Positions 1-9,183 are shown, numbered from the stretch's first letter. The stretch is 64,000 bases of DNA from Mycolicibacter heraklionensis (GCF_019645815.1 NZ_CP080997.1:992001-1056000), one strand, 5' to 3'. Program-made: numbers and translations. The notes: generated from the letters alone by a model not told the origin.

Positions 1-251
1 ATCGCGTAGCGCCAGCGGCAGTCCACGCGTACCTGGCCGACGTCACATCCGCCGATTACCTCACGCTGGACGCACGAAGGCATCGCGAGCTGATCAACTA
101 TCTCGCGGCACACAATGTCACCGGTGGAGCAACCTATGACGCGCTGGTTGGATCGACGGCGATGGCTGCTGGAGCAACGCTGTTGACCCGCGACCGGCGA
201 GCGGTCAGGACCTACGAGCTGCTGCAAGTGGAATACGAACTGGTGACATGA
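1..251 (+). CDS. VapC-like PIN-domain toxin, C-terminal part (5' end outside window)
   Basis: The reading frame is open from base 3 to the TGA at 249-251 and gives about 82 residues. It contains the typical C-terminal half of a VapC PIN ribonuclease: a GGATYDALVG segment, where the Asp is one of the conserved metal-binding acidic residues, followed by LLTRDRRAVRTYELL, which carries the last conserved Asp. Proteins of this family cut RNA and are held in check by a VapB antitoxin, normally encoded just upstream, which here would lie outside the window. The beginning of the gene, including the first acidic residues, is not visible, so activity cannot be judged. The stop lies directly against the end of the neighbouring reverse-strand hydrolase remnant. 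Confidence 0.75.
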   Translation, partial: RVAPAAVHAYLADVTSADYLTLDARRHRELINYLAAHNVTGGATYDALVGSTAMAAGATLLTRDRRAVRTYELLQVEYELVT

Positions 252-508
252 TCACCGGCGTCTCCAGTCATCGATGAGGCCCATGGTCACCGGTAGTGCC
301 TCACCGGAGAAGACCAGATGGTCTGAGCCGGAGACCTGGACGTAGGTTCCCTGCTGGTACCGGGCTGCAGTTTTGGGTGCTATCTGTGGCGGCACGACCT
401 GGTCGCATTCGTCCCGAATCACCAGCACCGGGCTGGTGGGCGGGGCCCCCAACTGCCACCGCGGGCCCATGCGCCATGGATCAGAACGACGTCCTTGATA
501 TCGGACAT
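252..508 (-). pseudogene. Alpha/beta-hydrolase remnant with internal deletion and frameshift
   Basis: On the reverse strand an ATG at 508 starts a reading frame that encodes a hydrolase N-terminus (MSDIKDVVLIHGAWARGGSW, the oxyanion HG segment). It then runs into a stop. In another frame directly after it lies a hydrolase C-terminus: PVLVIRDECDQVVPPQ, which resembles the acidic-residue strand of the fold, then GSDHLVFSGE with the catalytic-His region, ending at 252. The middle of a normal protein of roughly 230-280 residues, including the GxSxG nucleophile elbow, is absent. I read this as a gene broken by an internal deletion that also shifted the frame. The final 72 codons remain open, so a caller may annotate them as a short hypothetical protein. 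Confidence 0.65.
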
Positions 509-583
509 AAGGCCCAGGGTTACACCCGCCACGTCAAACAATGCCCGTAACGAGTGAAATACCGTGGCTTGCCCGTGTGCGGA

Positions 584-1459
584 TCAGGACTTTTTGGCCG
601 GTGCTTTCTTTGCGGGTGCCTTCTTCACCGGTGTTTTCTTCGCGGGAGCTTTCTTCGCCGGCGCCTTCGCCGAGCGCGCTTTCACACTGGCTTCCAGCTT
701 GGCCAGCAGGTCGGAGACATCCTCGGTGGCATCCAGTTCGGCGGGCCGCTCCTCGGGGGTGAACGCCTCGTCGCCCTCGAGCTTGGCCGCGATCAACTCG
801 TGCAGTTGCTCCTGATAGGTGTCGTGATAGCGGTCGGGGTCGAAATCGTCGGCCATCGACTCGACCACCTGCCCGGCCATCTTCAGCTCGGCCGGCTTGA
901 TCTCGACCTTGGTGTCCAATGCGGGGAAGTCCGGGTCGCGGATCTCGTCGGGCCACAGCAGGGTGTGCACCATCATCACGTCGCGCTTGGAGAAGTCCTT
1001 GACCCGCAGCGCCGCCAGCCGGGTCTTGTTGCGGAGTGTGAAATGAACGATCGCCACCCGATCGGTTTCGGCCAGCGTCTTGGCCAGCAGCACATAGGAT
1101 TTGATCGACTTCGATGCCGGCTCCAGAAAGTAGCTGCGGTCGTAGAGCATCGGGTCCAGGTCGCCGGCCGGCACGAACTCGAGAACGGCGATCTCATGAT
1201 CGCGCTCCTCGGGGAGGTTCGCGATGTCGTCGTCGGTGATCACCACCATCCGGCCGTCGTCGGACTCATACGCCCGCGCGATGTCGGCGTAGTCGACGAC
1301 TTCGCCGCACTCCTCGCAGACTCGGCGATAGCGGATCCGTCCGTGGTCCTTGGCGTGCACCTGACGGAACTTGATGTCATGGTCCTCGGTGGCGCTATAG
1401 ACCTTCACCGGCACGTTGACCAGACCGAATGCGATCGAACCCTTCCAGATGGAACGCAT
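584..1459 (-). CDS. ku: Ku, DNA double-strand-break end-binding protein (NHEJ)
   Basis: Bacterial Ku forms a homodimeric ring that threads onto broken DNA ends and recruits LigD for non-homologous end joining. The 291-residue protein begins MRSIWKGSIAFGLVNVPVK, a hallmark of the family, and has the full Ku beta-barrel over roughly residues 1-250. It ends in a Lys/Ala/Pro-rich tail from about residue 262, with repeated APAKK and PVKK units. Such basic extensions in bacterial Ku are thought to bind DNA. It is divergent from ligD, with only 62 bp between the two start codons, so they probably share a promoter region. The organisation matches Rv0937c/Rv0938 of M. tuberculosis. Confidence 0.97.
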   Translation of the reverse strand: MRSIWKGSIAFGLVNVPVKVYSATEDHDIKFRQVHAKDHGRIRYRRVCEECGEVVDYADIARAYESDDGRMVVITDDDIANLPEERDHEIAVLEFVPAGDLDPMLYDRSYFLEPASKSIKSYVLLAKTLAETDRVAIVHFTLRNKTRLAALRVKDFSKRDVMMVHTLLWPDEIRDPDFPALDTKVEIKPAELKMAGQVVESMADDFDPDRYHDTYQEQLHELIAAKLEGDEAFTPEERPAELDATEDVSDLLAKLEASVKARSAKAPAKKAPAKKTPVKKAPAKKAPAKKS

Positions 1460-1521
1460 GTGGCCAGTATGCCCACCTCGATCTGCCCATAACCGGCTTT
1501 GGCGCGACGTAGGTTGGCGAC

Positions 1522-3804
1522 ATGGCCGCTGAGCCGCTCCGGACCCGGGTGAAGCTGACCAACGCCGATAAGGTGCTCTACCCCGCCACGGGCACCACCA
1601 AGGCCGAGGTCTTCGACTACTACACCCGCATCGCCGAGGTGATGCTGCCGCACATCGCGGGACGACCGGCGACCCGCAAGCGCTGGCCCAACGGCGTCGA
1701 GCAGGGATCCTTCTTCGAAAAACAGCTGGCCGCCTCGGCGCCGGGCTGGTTGGCCCGCGCCGAGATTCAGCATCGCTCCGGCATCACCACTTACCCGATC
1801 ATCGAGGACCTCGACGGCCTGGCCTGGATCGCCCAGCAGGCGGCGCTGGAAGTCCACGTGCCGCAGTGGCGTTTCGAGGCGGAATGGACCCACGGCGGGA
1901 AGGTGCTCAAGCCCGGGCTGGCGACGCGTCTGGTGTTCGACCTCGACCCCGGCGAGGGCGTGACAATGAGCCAACTCGCTGAGGTGGCGCGCGCCATCCG
2001 GGACCTGATGTCCGAGCTTGGCCTGGAGACGTTCCCGGTCACCAGCGGCAGCAAGGGCGTGCACGTCTACGCCGCCCTTGATCGCCCGGTGAGCAGCCCG
2101 GGTGCGGCGACGGTGGCCAAAAGGGTTGCGCAGCAACTCGAAAGCACACTGCCGAAGCTGGTGACCGCGACCATGGCCAAGAAACTTCGGGCCGGGAAGG
2201 TCTTCGTCGACTGGAGTCAGAACAACGCGTCGAAGACCACCATTGCGCCCTATTCGCTGCGGGGCCGTGCCCATCCGATGGTTGCCGCGCCACGCACCTG
2301 GGCGGAGCTGGACGACCCGGACCTGCGGCAGCTGCGCTACGACGAAGTGCTGGACCGCGTCGCTCGCGACGGCGATCTGTTGGCCGAGCTGGACCGGCCC
2401 CTGGCCCGACACGATCGACTGGCCGTATACCGGTCCAAGCGTGACGCGGGCCGAACTCCCGAACCGGTGCCGGACGCGACGCCGTCGCCGGGGGAGGGCA
2501 ACAGTTTCGTCATCCAGGAGCACCACGCCCGCCGGCTGCACTACGACTTCCGGCTGGAACGCGACGGTGTGCTGGTGAGCTGGGCGGTGCCCAAGAATCT
2601 GCCGGACACGCCGTCGGTCAACCATCTCGCGGTGCGCACCGAGGACCACCCGCTGGAGTACGGCAGCTTCGAAGGCACCATTCCCAAGGGCGAGTACGGC
2701 GCCGGCACGGTTCGCATCTGGGACTCGGGCAGCTATGTCACCGAGAAGTTCGAGGACACCGTCGAGAAGGGGGAGGTGATCGTGGTGCTGGCCGGCAGCC
2801 GGATCTCCGGGCGATACGCGCTGATCCGCACCGGCGGCGACCAGTGGCTGGCGCATCGGATGAAGGACCAGAAGGCGTTTACCTTCAACGAGTTGGCCCC
2901 GATGCTGGCCACCGAGGGTTCGGTGACCCGGCTCGACCCGAGCCAGTGGGCCTTCGAGGGCAAGTGGGACGGATACCGGCTGCTGGTGGAAGCCGACCGC
3001 GGCCGGATTCGACTGCGCGCTCGCAGTGGGCGCGACGTTACCCGCGAATACCCCCACCTGCCGTTCCCGGCCGCCGATCTGGCCGAGCATCACGTGGTGC
3101 TCGACGGCGAGCTCGTCGCGCTCGATGACAGCGGTGTCCCCAGCTTCGCCGAGATGCAGAACAACGCCCGCTCTCCTCGTCTGGAGTTCTGGGCCTTCGA
3201 CCTGCTCTATCTCGACGGTCGCCCACTGCTGCGCGCGGCCTACCGGGATCGCCGTCGCCTGCTGGAAACCCTCGCGCGAGGAACCGATTTGGTGGTCAAA
3301 GACCTGCTGACAGCCGACGGTGACCAGGCGCTCGAACAGTCCCGCCGGCTCGGCTGGGAGGGCGTTGTCGCCAAGAAGTGGGACTCGCCCTACCACCCGG
3401 GGCGCCGGTCGCCGGCGTGGGTCAAGGCCAAGCGCTGGCGAACCCAGGAAGTGGTGATCGGCGGTTGGCGGGCCGGTGAGGGTGGCCGCAGCGGCGGGAT
3501 CGGGTCCCTGCTGATGGGTATTCCCGAGGGTGACGGCCTGCGTTTCGTCGGTCGGGTCGGCACCGGGTTCACCGACCGTAACCTCGCCGCCCTGAAGAAG
3601 ATGTTGATGCCGCTGCGCACCGACGAATCACCTTTTCTGGCACCGCTTTCCCGGCTGGACGCCAAGGGTGTCACGTTTGTGGAACCAACCGTGGTGGGGG
3701 AGGTGCGCTTCAGTGAACGGACGACGGATGGTCGGCTGCGCCAACCCAGTTGGCGCGGACTGCGGCCTGACAAGACCCCCGAGGAGGTCGTGAGTGAGGA
3801 TTGA
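1522..3804 (+). CDS. ligD: Multifunctional ATP-dependent DNA ligase LigD (Pol-PE-Lig)
   Basis: LigD processes and seals broken ends in the Ku pathway. Its 760 residues show three domains in the mycobacterial order. The polymerase/primase domain covers about 1-290, with the metal-binding FDLDPGEG (Asp near 140 and 142) and GSKGVHVY. The 3'-phosphoesterase domain covers about 325-450, with EHHARRLHYDFRLERDG near 333. The ligase domain covers about 455-760, with the nucleotidyl-transfer lysine in EGKWDGYR at residue 481, then LDGELVAL and EGVVAKK. All key motifs look intact. The start is an ATG 62 bp from the divergent ku start. The FAH-family gene begins 4 bp after its stop, which suggests co-transcription. 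Confidence 0.97.
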   Translation: MAAEPLRTRVKLTNADKVLYPATGTTKAEVFDYYTRIAEVMLPHIAGRPATRKRWPNGVEQGSFFEKQLAASAPGWLARAEIQHRSGITTYPIIEDLDGLAWIAQQAALEVHVPQWRFEAEWTHGGKVLKPGLATRLVFDLDPGEGVTMSQLAEVARAIRDLMSELGLETFPVTSGSKGVHVYAALDRPVSSPGAATVAKRVAQQLESTLPKLVTATMAKKLRAGKVFVDWSQNNASKTTIAPYSLRGRAHPMVAAPRTWAELDDPDLRQLRYDEVLDRVARDGDLLAELDRPLARHDRLAVYRSKRDAGRTPEPVPDATPSPGEGNSFVIQEHHARRLHYDFRLERDGVLVSWAVPKNLPDTPSVNHLAVRTEDHPLEYGSFEGTIPKGEYGAGTVRIWDSGSYVTEKFEDTVEKGEVIVVLAGSRISGRYALIRTGGDQWLAHRMKDQKAFTFNELAPMLATEGSVTRLDPSQWAFEGKWDGYRLLVEADRGRIRLRARSGRDVTREYPHLPFPAADLAEHHVVLDGELVALDDSGVPSFAEMQNNARSPRLEFWAFDLLYLDGRPLLRAAYRDRRRLLETLARGTDLVVKDLLTADGDQALEQSRRLGWEGVVAKKWDSPYHPGRRSPAWVKAKRWRTQEVVIGGWRAGEGGRSGGIGSLLMGIPEGDGLRFVGRVGTGFTDRNLAALKKMLMPLRTDESPFLAPLSRLDAKGVTFVEPTVVGEVRFSERTTDGRLRQPSWRGLRPDKTPEEVVSED

Positions 3805-3807
3805 CCC

Positions 3808-4758
3808 GTGCGGTGGGTGACCTATCGAAGCGACGACGGGGAGCGTGCGGGGGTGCTGGACGGCGACGTGATCCATGCGCTGCCGCCCGGTGTGACACTG
3901 CTGGAGCTGATCCGGTTGGGTCCCGATGGTCTGCGCGACGCCGGCGAACGGGCGTTGGCCGCCCCAACGGCGACGGTGCGGGCCGACCAGGTGGCGCTGA
4001 TGGCGCCGATCCCGCGTCCGCCGTCGATCCGCGACAGCCTGTGCTTTCTGGACCATATGCGCAACTGCCTTGCCGCGACCGGCCGCAGCCGCGACCTCGA
4101 TGACACCTGGTATCGGATTCCGGCGTTCTATTTCGCCTGCCCAGCAACGGTTCTGGGGCCCTACGACGATGCGCCCATGGCACCCGGCAGTGCCTGCCAG
4201 GACTTCGAGTTGGAAGTCGCGGCGATCATCGGCACGTCCGGCGCGAACCTGTCGGTGGAGCAAGCCGAGCAGGCCATCATCGGCTACACCATTTTCAACG
4301 ACTGGTCGGCACGGGACCTGCAAGCCCAGGAGGGCGTGCTGGCGATCGGCCAGGCCAAGGGCAAGGACAGCGGTGTCACCCTGGGGCCCTACCTGGTCAC
4401 CCCCGACGAGCTGGAGCCCTACCGCCGCAACGGCAAACTCAGCTTGCACGCCACCGCGATCGTCAACGACGTGATCGTGGGCCTCGGGTCGACCGAGGCC
4501 ATGGACTGGAGCTTCGGCGAGGTCATCAGCTACGCGTCGCGCGGGGTGCCGCTGCAGCCCGGTGATGTCTTCGGCTCCGGCACGGTACCGTCCTGCACCC
4601 TGCTTGAGCATCTTGATCCCGCACTGCCGCAACCATTTCCGGGCTGGCTGGGCGACGGTGACGTGGTGACCCTTCAGGTGCAGGGCCTGGGTGAGGTACG
4701 TCAGACGGTGCGGGCCAGCGCTCCGCCGATACCGCTGGCGGAGCGCCCGCGCCCGTAG
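3808..4758 (+). CDS. Fumarylacetoacetate hydrolase-family protein
   Basis: FAH-family enzymes hydrolyse, isomerise or decarboxylate beta-diketo or 2-hydroxy-dienoate compounds in aromatic and related catabolism; the exact substrate cannot be read from the sequence. The 316-residue protein has the expected N-terminal strand region and the metal-site motif DFELEVAAIIG near residue 132. It also has GYTIFNDWSARDLQAQE, KGKDSGVTLGPYLV and the C-terminal GDVFGSGTVPSCTL. The start is GTG, 4 bp after the ligD stop. Position matches Rv0939, which in M. tuberculosis is a longer bifunctional protein as I recall; here only the FAH part is present. It is convergent with the first PGRS-GH5 gene, 16 bp away. 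Confidence 0.88.
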   Translation: MRWVTYRSDDGERAGVLDGDVIHALPPGVTLLELIRLGPDGLRDAGERALAAPTATVRADQVALMAPIPRPPSIRDSLCFLDHMRNCLAATGRSRDLDDTWYRIPAFYFACPATVLGPYDDAPMAPGSACQDFELEVAAIIGTSGANLSVEQAEQAIIGYTIFNDWSARDLQAQEGVLAIGQAKGKDSGVTLGPYLVTPDELEPYRRNGKLSLHATAIVNDVIVGLGSTEAMDWSFGEVISYASRGVPLQPGDVFGSGTVPSCTLLEHLDPALPQPFPGWLGDGDVVTLQVQGLGEVRQTVRASAPPIPLAERPRP

Positions 4759-4774
4759 GCCGTGCCTAGCCCGC

Positions 4775-6898
4775 TCAGCTCGCCGCTGTGACGGTCACCT
4801 TGATGGTGGAGGCACCGGAGTCGGACGCGATGATCAGCTCCGAAGCGTTGGGTCCGGAGGTGACGTGTCCGCCGGTCACGGTGACGGTGTAGCCGTTGGG
4901 GTACTGGCTGGGTGGCACCGAGATGGTGGTCTGTGAACCGGCGGCGAAGCTGCCGGAGCCGTCGGCCTGGTCGGTGGAGTAGCTGAAGGAGAAGACTCCG
5001 CCCGAGAACGACAACGAGCTCGGGATTCCGGAGATCACCTGCGGGTACGGCTGGGACAGGGCATCAAGCTTGTCCCAGTTGACGTTGTCGCCGACCGGCG
5101 CCTTGCTCAGGTCGAACACCAGTGCCTGATCGTTCGGCGACGCGCTGGTGATGTCGCCGCCGGTGTAGGCCCACTCAGACCAGCCGTAGAGCCACTTGTT
5201 CGAGGCATTCAGGCTCGCCCCGATGGCTCCGAGGTTGTTCGTCGCACCGAACTCGCTGAGCCAGCCCGGGATGTTGTGCTCCTGGGTGTATTCCGACGCA
5301 TACCCGAACACGATGTCGGCGTTCCAGTCGCAGCCGAAGCTCGAGCCGGGGATGAGTGACGTCGTGACGCAGTAGTGGTGGAACGAGAAGGCCGAGTTCT
5401 CGTCGTCGACCGTGCCCAGGTGCGTCTGCACCGGCAGGCTGCCGAAGAGGGTGTTCGGCTCGAAGAACACGGTCTTGTTCGGGTCGACGGAGCGGATGGC
5501 CGCGTCGATCTGGTTGTAGAACGGGGTCAGCTGCTGGGCGTCGAAGTACGGGTTGCCCAAAATGCTGCCCAACGCGTGGGTGCCCGCCCACGGCTCGTTC
5601 ATGATGTCGTAGCCGGCCACGTTGGCGTCGCCCTTGAAGTAGTTGGCGACGGCCTGCCACGACAGCGCGTAGTGGTTCTGCAGCCCGATGCCGTCCGGCG
5701 CTTTGGCGTTGGCCCAGAACGAGTCCCAGGCATAGTTCTGCGCCGGGTTCAGCGGGTAGGTGCCCGGGAAGCCCAGCAGGGGGTTGGGCAGTCCGCCGGT
5801 CAAGACGGCCCAATCCGGAGCGCCCTCGCCGCCGAACTCCTCGTTGTAGAGGTCTTGGTGCATGTCGAGGATGGCAACGATGTTGTGGCGGCCGAGCATC
5901 TCGACCGTCTCCTTCACCGAGGCCAGGTAGTCGTAGTCGATGACGCCGGGCTGGGGTTCCACCCCGGCCCAGATGATGCCCAGGCGTACCGAGTTGAAGC
6001 CGTTGGCGGCCAGGAAGGCCGCGTCTTCTTCACTGAAGCCGCCGGCGGACGGCTCGTAAGGCGGAATCTTGTAGACCTGGTTGAGGCCGCGCAGCAGCAC
6101 GACCTGGCCGTCGGAGTTGGTGAGCCAGCCGTTGGAGACCTCGACCGGTGCGGTGACGGTTCCGGTGATGCCGCCGGGCAGGGTGCCGTAGTGGCCGGCC
6201 GCGCCGTGGGTTCCGTAGATCAGGCCGGCCACCCCGCCGACGCCACCGAGGGCGGGCAGTCCGCTGGCGGTGTCGCCGTCGCCGGCGTCGCCGCCGTGGC
6301 CGCCGTTGCCGAACAGCCAGCCGGCGGCTCCGCCGTCGCCGCCGACAGCTCCGGCCCCGCCGTCGCCGCCTGCGCCGCCGTTGCCGAAGATTCCGACCGC
6401 GGAGCCGCCGTGGCCTCCGGCGACGCCGTCGGTGGTGCTGGTCCAGCCGGCGCCGCCGTCACCGAAGAGCCAGCCGCCGTTGCCGCCGTTGGGGTTGGCT
6501 TCGGTGCCGTCGGCGCCGTTGCCGATGACGGTGGAGCCGAACAGGGTGTTGATGGCGCCGTTGACCTGGCTGCCCAGTTCGCTGTCGATCCACTTCTCGG
6601 CGAGGTCGTGCAGGCCGGTGTAGAAGTCGAAGGCCAGTGCGGGGCTGGGCTCGGCCAGGGCGGCAAAGGCGGCGTCCCAGTGCGCGGAGGACAAGAAGGT
6701 GTCCCAGGCGGTGGTGTCGAACAGGGCTTGGCCGTCAAGGGCACCGTCGGTGGTGGCAAACGGCGTGAACAAGACGTCCATCATGTCGTCGAGGTCAGCG
6801 TGCGCCGGCGCAAGCGGCACGGCCGCAGAGGTCACAGCCAAAAACGCGGCGACTCCGACAACCTTGCTGCCCACAACCCTGCTGCGGTGACGAGACAT
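4775..6898 (-). CDS. Secreted PGRS-GH5 glycoside hydrolase, endoglycoceramidase-like (copy 1)
   Basis: With the ATG at 6898 the protein has 707 residues. An in-frame GTG 9 codons upstream is possible, but GAAGGG sits at ribosome-binding distance from the ATG, and the paralogue next door starts at the same residue. It has a Sec signal peptide (residues 1-34, cut after AHA), a helical region, and a PGRS-like glycine-rich block (about 126-240, GGNGG / GGAGGDGG units). A GH5 catalytic domain follows, with VAILDMHQDLY, the acid/base in IMNEPWAGT (Glu435) and the nucleophile in LSEFGATNN (Glu549). The C-terminal beta domain (about 615-707) resembles that of endoglycoceramidases. The likely role is hydrolysis of an extracellular glycolipid or glycan; substrate is inferred from family resemblance only. 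Confidence 0.85.
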   Translation of the reverse strand: MSRHRSRVVGSKVVGVAAFLAVTSAAVPLAPAHADLDDMMDVLFTPFATTDGALDGQALFDTTAWDTFLSSAHWDAAFAALAEPSPALAFDFYTGLHDLAEKWIDSELGSQVNGAINTLFGSTVIGNGADGTEANPNGGNGGWLFGDGGAGWTSTTDGVAGGHGGSAVGIFGNGGAGGDGGAGAVGGDGGAAGWLFGNGGHGGDAGDGDTASGLPALGGVGGVAGLIYGTHGAAGHYGTLPGGITGTVTAPVEVSNGWLTNSDGQVVLLRGLNQVYKIPPYEPSAGGFSEEDAAFLAANGFNSVRLGIIWAGVEPQPGVIDYDYLASVKETVEMLGRHNIVAILDMHQDLYNEEFGGEGAPDWAVLTGGLPNPLLGFPGTYPLNPAQNYAWDSFWANAKAPDGIGLQNHYALSWQAVANYFKGDANVAGYDIMNEPWAGTHALGSILGNPYFDAQQLTPFYNQIDAAIRSVDPNKTVFFEPNTLFGSLPVQTHLGTVDDENSAFSFHHYCVTTSLIPGSSFGCDWNADIVFGYASEYTQEHNIPGWLSEFGATNNLGAIGASLNASNKWLYGWSEWAYTGGDITSASPNDQALVFDLSKAPVGDNVNWDKLDALSQPYPQVISGIPSSLSFSGGVFSFSYSTDQADGSGSFAAGSQTTISVPPSQYPNGYTVTVTGGHVTSGPNASELIIASDSGASTIKVTVTAAS

Positions 6899-6948
6899 CT
6901 CGACAAACCCTTCCCATGGACACACTCGATTTCTTAAGTGTTTCTGAG

Positions 6949-6977
6949 AAGGTAAACGAGTTACTTACACTGCGCAA
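6949..6977 (-). promoter_or_regulatory. Candidate promoter of PGRS-GH5 copy 1
   Basis: On the reverse strand a TTGCGC (-35, at 6977-6972) is followed after 17 bp by TACCTT (-10, at 6954-6949; mycobacterial TANNNT form), about 50 bp before the ATG at 6898. The same block, with only a few changes and an 18-bp spacer, lies at the same place upstream of the duplicated gene. Conservation between the copies is the main support. Confidence 0.5.
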
Positions 6978-7010
6978 GGTTGCGGCGTAGCCGCGTGCCG
7001 GGGTCGCCGC

Positions 7011-9131
7011 CTAGGACGCGGTGACTGTCACGTTGATGGTGGAGGCGCCGGAGTCTGACGTGATGATCAGCTCCGAGGCGCCTGGGCTGGAGGTGACGTG
7101 TCCGCCGGTGACGGTGACGGTGTAGCCGTTGGGGTACTGGGTGGGTGGCACCGAGATGGTGGTCTGTGAACCGGCGGCGAAGCTGCCGGAGCCGTCGGCC
7201 TGGTCGGTGGAGTAGCTGAACGAAAAGACCCCGTTGTTGAACGACCAGGCGGTGGGTGTCCCCGAGATCAGCTGCGGGTAGGGCTGGGAGAGGGCGTCGA
7301 GTTTGTCGACGTTGATGTTGTCGCCGACCGGCGGCTTGGTCAGGTCGTAGACCAGCGCCTGATCGTTGGGTGAGGTACTGGTGATGTCGTTGCCGGTGTA
7401 GGCCCATTCGGTCCAGCCGATCAGATGCTGGTTGGCGGCGTTCATTCCGGCGGTGATGGTCGGGATGTTGTTGGTGGCACCGAACTCGCTGAGCAACGCC
7501 GGGATGTTGTGCTCCTGTGCGTAGTCCATCGCGAACCCGAACGAGACGTCGGCATTCCAGTCGCAACCGAAGCTCAGGGTCGAGAACAGCGCGTTCACCA
7601 TGCAGTAGTGGTGGAACGAGAAGACGGTGTTGGGGTCGTCCACCGTGCCCAGGTGGTTCGGTACCGGCAGGCTGGCCTCGAGGGTGGTGGGACCGAAGAA
7701 CACGGTCTTGTTGGGGTCGACGGAGCGGATGGCCGCGTCGATCTGGTTGTAGAACGGGGTCAGCTGCTGGGCGTCGAAGTAGGGGTTGCCGAGCAACCCT
7801 CCCAGCGTTTGAGTGCCTGCCCAGGGCTCGTTCATGATCTCGTAGCCGGCGACGTTCGGGTCGCCCTTGAAGTAGTTGGCGACGGCCTGCCACATCAGGG
7901 CGTAGTGGTTCTGCAGCCCGATCTGGTCGGGTCCGTTGGTGTTGGCCCAGAACGCGTCCCAGGCATAGTTCTGTGCCGGGCTGACGAAGTAGCTGCCTGG
8001 GAAGCCGGCCTCGATGTTGGGCAGCCCGCCGGTGATAGTGGCCCAGTCCGGAGCGCCGTCGCCGCCCAGGCTGCCGCTGTAGAGGTCTTGGTGCATGTCG
8101 AGGATGGCGACGATGTTGTGGTTGGCCAGGATCTGCACGGTCTGCTGGATCGAGGCCAGGTAGTCGTAGTCGATGACGCCGGGTTGCGGTTCCACCCCGG
8201 CCCAGATGACACCGAGGCGGACGGCGTTGAAACCGTTGGCGGCCAGGAACGCGGCGTCGTCGTCGCTGAAGCCGCCGGCAGACGGTTCGTAGGGGGCGAT
8301 CTTGTAGACCTGGTTGAGGCCGTGCAGCATGACGACCTGGCCGTCGGAGTTGGTGAGCCAGCCGTTGGAGACCTCGACCGGTGGGGCGACGGTGCCGGTG
8401 ATGCCGCCGGGCAGGGTGCCGTAGTGGCCGGCCGCGCCGTGGGTGCCGTAGATCAGGCCGGCCACCCCGCCGACGCCGCCGAGGGCGGGCAGGCCGCTGA
8501 GGGTGTCGCCGTCGCCGGCGTCGCCGCCGTGGCCGCCGTTGCCGAACAGCCAGCCGGCGGCTCCGCCGTCGCCGCCGACGGCCCCGGCGCCGCCGTCGCC
8601 GCCTGCGCCGCCGTTGCCGAAGATTCCGACCGCGGAGCCGCCGTGGCCGCCGGCGACGCCGTCGGTGGTGCTGTTCCAGCCGGCGCCGCCGTCACCGAAG
8701 AGCCAGCCGCCGTTGCCGCCGTTGGGGTGGTCTTCGGTGCCGTCGGCGCCGTTGCCGATGACGGTGGAGCCGAACAGGGTGTTGATGGCGCCGTTGACCT
8801 GGCTGCCCAGTTCGCTGTCGATCCACTTCTCGGCGAGGTCGTGCAGGCCGGTGTAGAAGTCGACGGCCAGTGCGGGGCTCGGCTCGGCCAGGGCGGCAAA
8901 GGCGGCGTCCCAGTGTGCGGAGGACAAGAAGGTGTCCCAGGCGGTCGTGTCGAACAGGGCTTGGCCGTCAAGGGCACCGTCTGTGGTGGCAAACGGCGTG
9001 AACAAGACGTCCATCATGTCGTCGAGGTCGGCGTGCGCCGGCGCAAGCGGCACGGCCGCAGAGGTCACAGCCAAAAACGCGGCGACTCCGACAACCTTGC
9101 TGCCCACAACCCTGCTGCGGTGACGAGACAT
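7011..9131 (-). CDS. Secreted PGRS-GH5 glycoside hydrolase, endoglycoceramidase-like (copy 2)
   Basis: This 706-residue tandem paralogue of the gene at 4775-6898 has the same build. A Sec signal peptide is followed by a helical segment and a PGRS-like block (about 126-240). The GH5 domain carries the acid/base Glu435 in EIMNEPWAGT and the nucleophile Glu549 in LSEFGATNN, and a C-terminal beta domain follows. Residues 1-240 differ from copy 1 at only about five places. The GH5 core between about 325 and 545 differs much more (for example YSGSLGGDGAPDWATITGG against YNEEFGGEGAPDWAVLTGG), and the C-terminus is again nearly identical. Both catalytic glutamates are kept, so both copies should be active. 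Each copy has its own upstream promoter-like block. Confidence 0.85.
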   Translation of the reverse strand: MSRHRSRVVGSKVVGVAAFLAVTSAAVPLAPAHADLDDMMDVLFTPFATTDGALDGQALFDTTAWDTFLSSAHWDAAFAALAEPSPALAVDFYTGLHDLAEKWIDSELGSQVNGAINTLFGSTVIGNGADGTEDHPNGGNGGWLFGDGGAGWNSTTDGVAGGHGGSAVGIFGNGGAGGDGGAGAVGGDGGAAGWLFGNGGHGGDAGDGDTLSGLPALGGVGGVAGLIYGTHGAAGHYGTLPGGITGTVAPPVEVSNGWLTNSDGQVVMLHGLNQVYKIAPYEPSAGGFSDDDAAFLAANGFNAVRLGVIWAGVEPQPGVIDYDYLASIQQTVQILANHNIVAILDMHQDLYSGSLGGDGAPDWATITGGLPNIEAGFPGSYFVSPAQNYAWDAFWANTNGPDQIGLQNHYALMWQAVANYFKGDPNVAGYEIMNEPWAGTQTLGGLLGNPYFDAQQLTPFYNQIDAAIRSVDPNKTVFFGPTTLEASLPVPNHLGTVDDPNTVFSFHHYCMVNALFSTLSFGCDWNADVSFGFAMDYAQEHNIPALLSEFGATNNIPTITAGMNAANQHLIGWTEWAYTGNDITSTSPNDQALVYDLTKPPVGDNINVDKLDALSQPYPQLISGTPTAWSFNNGVFSFSYSTDQADGSGSFAAGSQTTISVPPTQYPNGYTVTVTGGHVTSSPGASELIITSDSGASTINVTVTAS

Positions 9132-9183
9132 CTCGACAAACCCTTCCCATCAACGCCCCTGTCGCGCCTGAGGCCTGTCTGAG

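Noticed and set aside
1405..3396. 663-codon reverse-strand frame opposite ligD
   Set aside because: Shadow frame of a well-recognised gene, caused by GC-rich third positions; the product has no family features and overlaps the ku start.
6270..6500. Short repeated units in the PGRS-coding DNA, which could look like a tandem repeat or CRISPR-type array
   Set aside because: They are codon-phased glycine repeats inside an open reading frame, of uneven spacing and without unique spacers.
5375..9182. Long forward-strand frames opposite the PGRS-GH5 genes (520 and 585 codons)
   Set aside because: They mirror the glycine-rich repeats and GH5 codons of the reverse-strand genes, show valine/glycine-rich low-complexity products and have no independent signals.
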